In this document: positions 6,292 through 9,068 of the stretch, piece by piece | How positions within the stretch are numbered: the stretch's first letter is position 1 | Layout: each line of letters starts with the position of its first letter | Assembly (NCBI GenBank): GCA_030537915.1 | Contig: JAUNUZ010000070.1 | Coordinates: forward strand, 1-9,068 | Reading direction: 5' to 3' | DNA: 9,068 nucleotides | DNA from: Micrococcales bacterium | Lineage (GTDB): Bacteria; Actinomycetota; Actinomycetes; Actinomycetales; Dermatophilaceae | Made by a program: the position numbers and the translations under genes | The notes under the pieces: generated by a model | Database searches by the model: none | The model's input: only the letters and a program-made list of their open reading frames with translations | Told to the model about the DNA's origin: nothing

Positions 6292-7970
6292 GAGGCGCTC
6301 CGCACGGGCGTCGCGGAAGGTGTCGCGGTGGCGCTCAACGCCGGCTCCGCCAGGTGGAGCGTCGGGTCGGGGCGCTCGACTCGGCGCTCCGGCGCGCGGG
6401 CTCGCTCGACCTCAGCCGCGAGGGCCTCGACAGCGCAATCGGCGATGCTGACGAGCGTGTGCGCGGCAGGCTCCGGGATCGCGCCCGCAGGCAGATCGGT
6501 GCGCCAGTGCCCGCCGCGGGACTCGGTGCGTCGCACCGCTGCCACACAGAGCAGGGTGCTGACGAGGCGTGCGTCGCAGGCGAGGGCGTCGGGTGCCAGC
6601 GTTCCGATGGCCTGGGCCAGCCCGTTCCGGTCACGCAGCACCCCCGCGTGGCGGGTGAGCGTTTCGCGCGCCAGCGGGTCCGGAGCCCACCCGGACGGCT
6701 CATGGGGTATCCGCTCTGGCGCGGCGGGGGGCGTGGCCTGCCCATTTGTGCGACCGGCGGACCGGACGCTGCGAGCTGCCCAGCCAGCGCACACGATCGC
6801 CTCGAGCAGGGAATTGCTCGCGAGGCGGTTCGCCCCGTGCAGACCGGTCGAGGACACCTCACCGACGGCCCAGAGGCCAGGCACGGTGGTCCGGCACTCG
6901 TCGTCCACGAGCAGGCCGCCCATCGCGTAGTGCGCCGCCGGCCGGACCGGGATGAGATCGCCCACGGGGTCGATCCCGGCCGCCCGGCACGCCGCCGTCA
7001 CCGTCGGAAAGAGCCGCGGGAATCGGGTCCCGATCGCCTCACGGGCATCGAGGTAAACCAAGGCCCCCGCCTCCAGTTGAGCCCACACCGCCCGGGAGAC
7101 GATGTCGCGGGCCGCCAGTGCGTCCGACAGGATCCGCACGCCGTCGAGCGTGACCAGCACAGCCCCTTCGCCGCGCACCGCCTCGGTGACCAGCGGCATC
7201 GGGTCGAGGCCGACGTCCAGCGCGGTCGGGTGGAATTGCACCATCTCCAGGTCCTGGGCAACGGCGCCGGCGCGCAGCCCGAGGGCGAGCCCGCTGCCAC
7301 GCGCCCCGCGGGGATTCGTCGTGTGGCCGTAGAGGCCTCCCAGTCCACCGGTGGCCAGCACGACCCGATCACTGGACAGGTGAACGAGCGTTTCGGTTCC
7401 TTCGACGCCGAATTCCCTTGTGCCGGCGGTGCGCGGGACCGCGAGCCACACCCCGGTCACCGCTGCCCCGGTGGTTGTGAGCCGAACCGCGTACGCGTGC
7501 TCGAGCACCGTGATCGAAGGGCTGGCGCGAACAGCGGCGACCGCAGCACGGGTCATCTCGTGGCCGGTGCCGTCGCCGTCCGCGTGCACGATGCGGCGGC
7601 GAACGTGCGCGCCCTCCAGACCGAGGCGCAAGGAACCGTCGGCGGACCGATCCAGCCGCGCCCCCAGCCCGAGCATCGTTGCGACCGACTCGGGTCCGGC
7701 CCTCGTGATCCGCTCGACGACCGCGGGATCGCACAGGCCGGCACCCGCCGCAATCGTGTCCGCGGCGTGCAGGCTCGGGTTGTCATCTACGCCGATGGCG
7801 GCCGCGAGCCCGCCCTGCGCGAGGTCGCTCGCGCAGTCCGCGCCGAGCGTGGAGCCGGTGACCAGGACGCACAGCGTCGGGGCGAGCTCCAGCGCGGTCA
7901 TGAGGCCGGCGAGGCCGGCGCCGATGATGACCGGCCGTCCGGCCAACGCCCGCAGATCGGGTGCGTTCAT
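6288..7970 (-). CDS. nadB: L-aspartate oxidase NadB
   Basis: NadB is an FAD flavoprotein that oxidises L-aspartate to iminoaspartate, the unstable substrate passed to NadA. The 560-residue protein has the FAD motif VIIGAGLAGL at about 14-23, DLAQGGLAAAIG at 49-60, NPRGARGSGLALGLRAGA at 219-236, VQFHPTAL at 244-251, EAVRGEGAVL at 263-272, RDIVSR at 288-293 (the family's substrate-binding arginine), AAHYAMGG at 345-352 with its conserved histidine, and GEVSSTGLHGANRLASNSL at 370-388. The fumarate-reductase-type C-terminal helical domain follows to about 525, then an Ala/Pro/Arg-rich tail of some 35 residues. The ATG at 7970 is chosen because GAGGAGA sits six bases upstream and the Rossmann strand begins at residue 13; a longer frame to 8054 would run into nadA. 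nadA ends 10 bp upstream and nadC overlaps its stop. Confidence 0.96.
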   Translation of the reverse strand: MNAPDLRALAGRPVIIGAGLAGLMTALELAPTLCVLVTGSTLGADCASDLAQGGLAAAIGVDDNPSLHAADTIAAGAGLCDPAVVERITRAGPESVATMLGLGARLDRSADGSLRLGLEGAHVRRRIVHADGDGTGHEMTRAAVAAVRASPSITVLEHAYAVRLTTTGAAVTGVWLAVPRTAGTREFGVEGTETLVHLSSDRVVLATGGLGGLYGHTTNPRGARGSGLALGLRAGAVAQDLEMVQFHPTALDVGLDPMPLVTEAVRGEGAVLVTLDGVRILSDALAARDIVSRAVWAQLEAGALVYLDAREAIGTRFPRLFPTVTAACRAAGIDPVGDLIPVRPAAHYAMGGLLVDDECRTTVPGLWAVGEVSSTGLHGANRLASNSLLEAIVCAGWAARSVRSAGRTNGQATPPAAPERIPHEPSGWAPDPLARETLTRHAGVLRDRNGLAQAIGTLAPDALACDARLVSTLLCVAAVRRTESRGGHWRTDLPAGAIPEPAAHTLVSIADCAVEALAAEVERARAPERRVERPDPTLHLAEPALSATATPSATPVRSAS

Positions 7971-7975
7971 GGCAG

Positions 7976-7982
7976 TCTCCTC
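7976..7982 (-). promoter_or_regulatory. Shine-Dalgarno of nadB overlapping the nadA stop
   Basis: The minus strand reads TGAGGAGACTGCCATG: the nadA TGA (7983-7981) runs directly into GAGGAGA, six bases before the nadB ATG at 7970. This fixes the nadB start and suggests that ribosomes finishing nadA can reinitiate on nadB. Confidence 0.8.
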
Positions 7983-8967
7983 AGGCGATCTGCAGCATGC
8001 GCTCGACGGCTCGGCGGGCCCCCGCGGCGGTCGCGGGGTCAAGGGTGACCTCATACGTGAGCATTTCGAGGCTGTGCCGGATCTTGGCCAGGGTCGAGCG
8101 CTTCATGTGGGGGCACAGATTGCAGGGCCGGATCATCTCGATGTCGGGGTTGCGGGCCGCGATGTTGTCGCTCATCGAGCACTCGGTGATGAGTGCCACG
8201 CGGGCGGGCCTGCGCGTCTCGACATAGGCCTGCATCTGCGCCGTGGAGCCGGCATGATCCGCGGCGGCGACCACCTCAGGCGAGCATTCGGGGTGGGCGA
8301 GCACGACGACGCCGGGGTGGGCGTCGCGCAGTTCGGCGATGTCGCCGGCATTGAAGCGCTCGTGGACCTCACAGCGGCCGGGGTGGGTGATGACGCGGAC
8401 GCCGGTCTGGGCGGCGATGTTCGCGGCGAGGTATTCGTCCGGGATCATGATGACCTCGTTGACGCCCCAAGCCCTCGTCACCTGCTGGATGACAGCCACC
8501 GCGTTGCCACTCGTGCAACACACATCGGATTCGGCTTTCACCGCGGCGGAGGTATTGACGTAGGTGACGACCGGGACGCCCGGATGAGCCGCGCGCAGGG
8601 CGCGTACGTCGGCCGGGGTGATCGACTCGGCGAGCGAGCAACCGGCGAGGGGATCGGGCACGAGAACCGTCTTAGCTGGATTGAGCAGCTTCGCGGTTTC
8701 GGCCATGAAGTGCACCCCGGCGAGGACGATGACGTCTGCCTCGACGTCCTGTGCCTCACGGGCAAGCGCGAGGCTGTCGCCGACGATGTCCGCGACACCG
8801 TGGAAGATCTCCGGCGTCTGGTAGTTATGCGCGAGCACGACGGCGTTGCGCTGCTCCTTGAGGCGCCAGATCGCCTCGATGTCGTCGGTGAACGTCGCCC
8901 ATTCGACGGGCGGGATCACCGAGCTCACGCGACGGTACAGGTCCTGGACGTTGACGGTCGCGGTCAC
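7981..8967 (-). CDS. nadA: Quinolinate synthase NadA
   Basis: NadA condenses iminoaspartate with dihydroxyacetone phosphate to quinolinate using an oxygen-sensitive [4Fe-4S] cluster. The 328-residue protein has three pseudo-repeated domains. The likely cluster ligands are Cys110 (PLAGCSLAE), Cys199 (THPGRCEVH) and Cys285 (CNLCPHMKR), matching the one-per-domain pattern of characterised enzymes. Other landmarks are VVLAHNYQTPEI (43-54), DIVGDSLALA (60-69), VHFMAETAKLLNP (85-97), TYVNTSAAVKAESDVCCTSGNA (starting at 135), and IPDEYLAANIA (175-185). Cys282 lies three residues before Cys285; some homologues have further cysteines at this site. The GTG start at 8967 is firm: an in-frame TGA lies three codons upstream (8979-8977) and a strong AGGAGG sits four bases before it. 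It is the first gene of nadABC. Identification is very secure. Confidence 0.97.
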   Translation of the reverse strand: MTATVNVQDLYRRVSSVIPPVEWATFTDDIEAIWRLKEQRNAVVLAHNYQTPEIFHGVADIVGDSLALAREAQDVEADVIVLAGVHFMAETAKLLNPAKTVLVPDPLAGCSLAESITPADVRALRAAHPGVPVVTYVNTSAAVKAESDVCCTSGNAVAVIQQVTRAWGVNEVIMIPDEYLAANIAAQTGVRVITHPGRCEVHERFNAGDIAELRDAHPGVVVLAHPECSPEVVAAADHAGSTAQMQAYVETRRPARVALITECSMSDNIAARNPDIEMIRPCNLCPHMKRSTLAKIRHSLEMLTYEVTLDPATAAGARRAVERMLQIA

Positions 8968-8969
8968 GG

Positions 8970-8978
8970 CTCCTCCTC
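8970..8978 (-). promoter_or_regulatory. Strong Shine-Dalgarno of nadA
   Basis: GAGGAGGAG on the minus strand ends two bases before the nadA GTG; its AGGAGG core is four bases away. It is the best ribosome-binding site in the window and supports the GTG start. Confidence 0.85.
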
Positions 8979-8987
8979 AGCTCCTGT

Positions 8988-9013
8988 CATCACTGCGGGC
9001 GCGTGCAGTAATG
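8988..9013 (-). promoter_or_regulatory. Inverted repeat in the nadA leader
   Basis: On the minus strand CATTACTGC (9013-9005) pairs with GCAGTGATG (8996-8988) across an 8-nt loop: nine base pairs including one U-G. It ends about 10 nt upstream of the Shine-Dalgarno. It could be an RNA stem affecting translation or an operator for a repressor of NAD synthesis. It does not obviously match any NrtR, NadQ or NiaR consensus I can recall. The pairing is observed; the role is inferred. Confidence 0.45.
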
Positions 9014-9031
9014 CTGAGGTTGAGCATATGC
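9011..9031 (-). promoter_or_regulatory. Candidate -10 and palindromes upstream of nadA
   Basis: TATGCT on the minus strand (9028-9023) is a reasonable -10 hexamer and would give a 5' leader of about 50 nt. It is embedded in the interrupted palindrome ATGCT-N7-AGCAT (9011-9027) and in the perfect 8-bp palindrome GCATATGC (9024-9031). No good -35 is seen at 16-18 bp. A repressor bound here would cover the promoter core. Confidence 0.35.
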
Positions 9032-9055
9032 GGATCCAAGCGCCCGCGCCTAGAG

Positions 9056-9068
9056 CCCGCTCAGCGGG
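9056..9068. repeat. Short GC-rich hairpin at the window end
   Basis: CCCGC (9056-9060), TCA, GCGGG (9064-9068) forms a 5-bp stem with a 3-nt loop ending exactly at the window edge. It could be part of a larger terminator or operator continuing outside; its extent cannot be judged. Confidence 0.3.

Noticed and set aside
6354..8048. A 564-codon plus-strand open frame opposite nadB
   Set aside because: It is antisense to a secure NadB, composed of Arg/Gly/Pro/His-rich low-complexity sequence with no recognisable domain, as expected for shadow frames in very GC-rich DNA.
8968..9068. A NAD+-sensing riboswitch (nadA motif) upstream of nadA
   Set aside because: The inferred leader is only about 50 nt and contains one small hairpin; I could not find the two-domain architecture expected of known NAD+ riboswitches. 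A covariance-model search would settle it.
1..9068. Mobile elements, CRISPR arrays, toxin-antitoxin or defence genes
   Set aside because: All major open frames are accounted for by housekeeping families, no transposase or integrase motif was seen, and no regularly spaced long direct repeats exist.

Overview
The window looks like ordinary core chromosome of a high-GC Gram-positive bacterium (Actinomycetota). The evidence is strong G+C richness with G/C-biased third positions, GTG starts, an actinobacterial HemW N-terminus (a short Pro/Asp-rich leader beginning VPSAPPEADP), and a nadA-nadB-nadC operon of actinobacterial type. The family or genus cannot be fixed from the sequence alone; Micrococcales-like is a guess. 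No mobile element, CRISPR array, prophage, toxin-antitoxin pair, tRNA or rRNA was seen.

Layout. A plus-strand group fills the left part: the C-terminal two thirds of lepA (1-1257, cut by the window edge), trmB (1261-1998), a YiiM-like MOSC-domain gene (1995-2645) and hemW (2714-3967). The first three are packed with a 3-bp gap and a 4-bp overlap, so they are probably co-transcribed; hemW follows after 68 bp. Everything to the right lies on the minus strand and points back at hemW: a small DUF4870 membrane protein (4454-4038), a short-chain dehydrogenase (5278-4610), and the nadA-nadB-nadC operon (8967-5449). hemW and the DUF4870 gene converge across 70 bp, and each ends in a perfect inverted repeat that includes or touches its stop codon. 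No gap exceeds 170 bp.

Function. The plus-strand genes serve translation and cofactor maintenance: LepA/EF4 acts on the ribosome, TrmB makes m7G46 in tRNA, HemW is a radical-SAM-type heme chaperone, and the MOSC protein is probably a redox enzyme for N-hydroxylated bases or related substrates. The nad operon encodes the complete aspartate-to-nicotinate-mononucleotide route: NadB oxidises L-aspartate to iminoaspartate, NadA condenses it with DHAP to quinolinate, and NadC converts quinolinate to NaMN. nadA has a strong Shine-Dalgarno and a leader rich in small inverted repeats, nadB starts 10 bp after nadA, and nadC overlaps nadB by 4 bp.

I did not find a convincing undescribed system. What merits a second look is mostly small non-coding structure: the stop-codon hairpins, a helically phased TCAGG repeat upstream of the DUF4870 gene, the nadA leader, and an SDR with two atypical catalytic positions.
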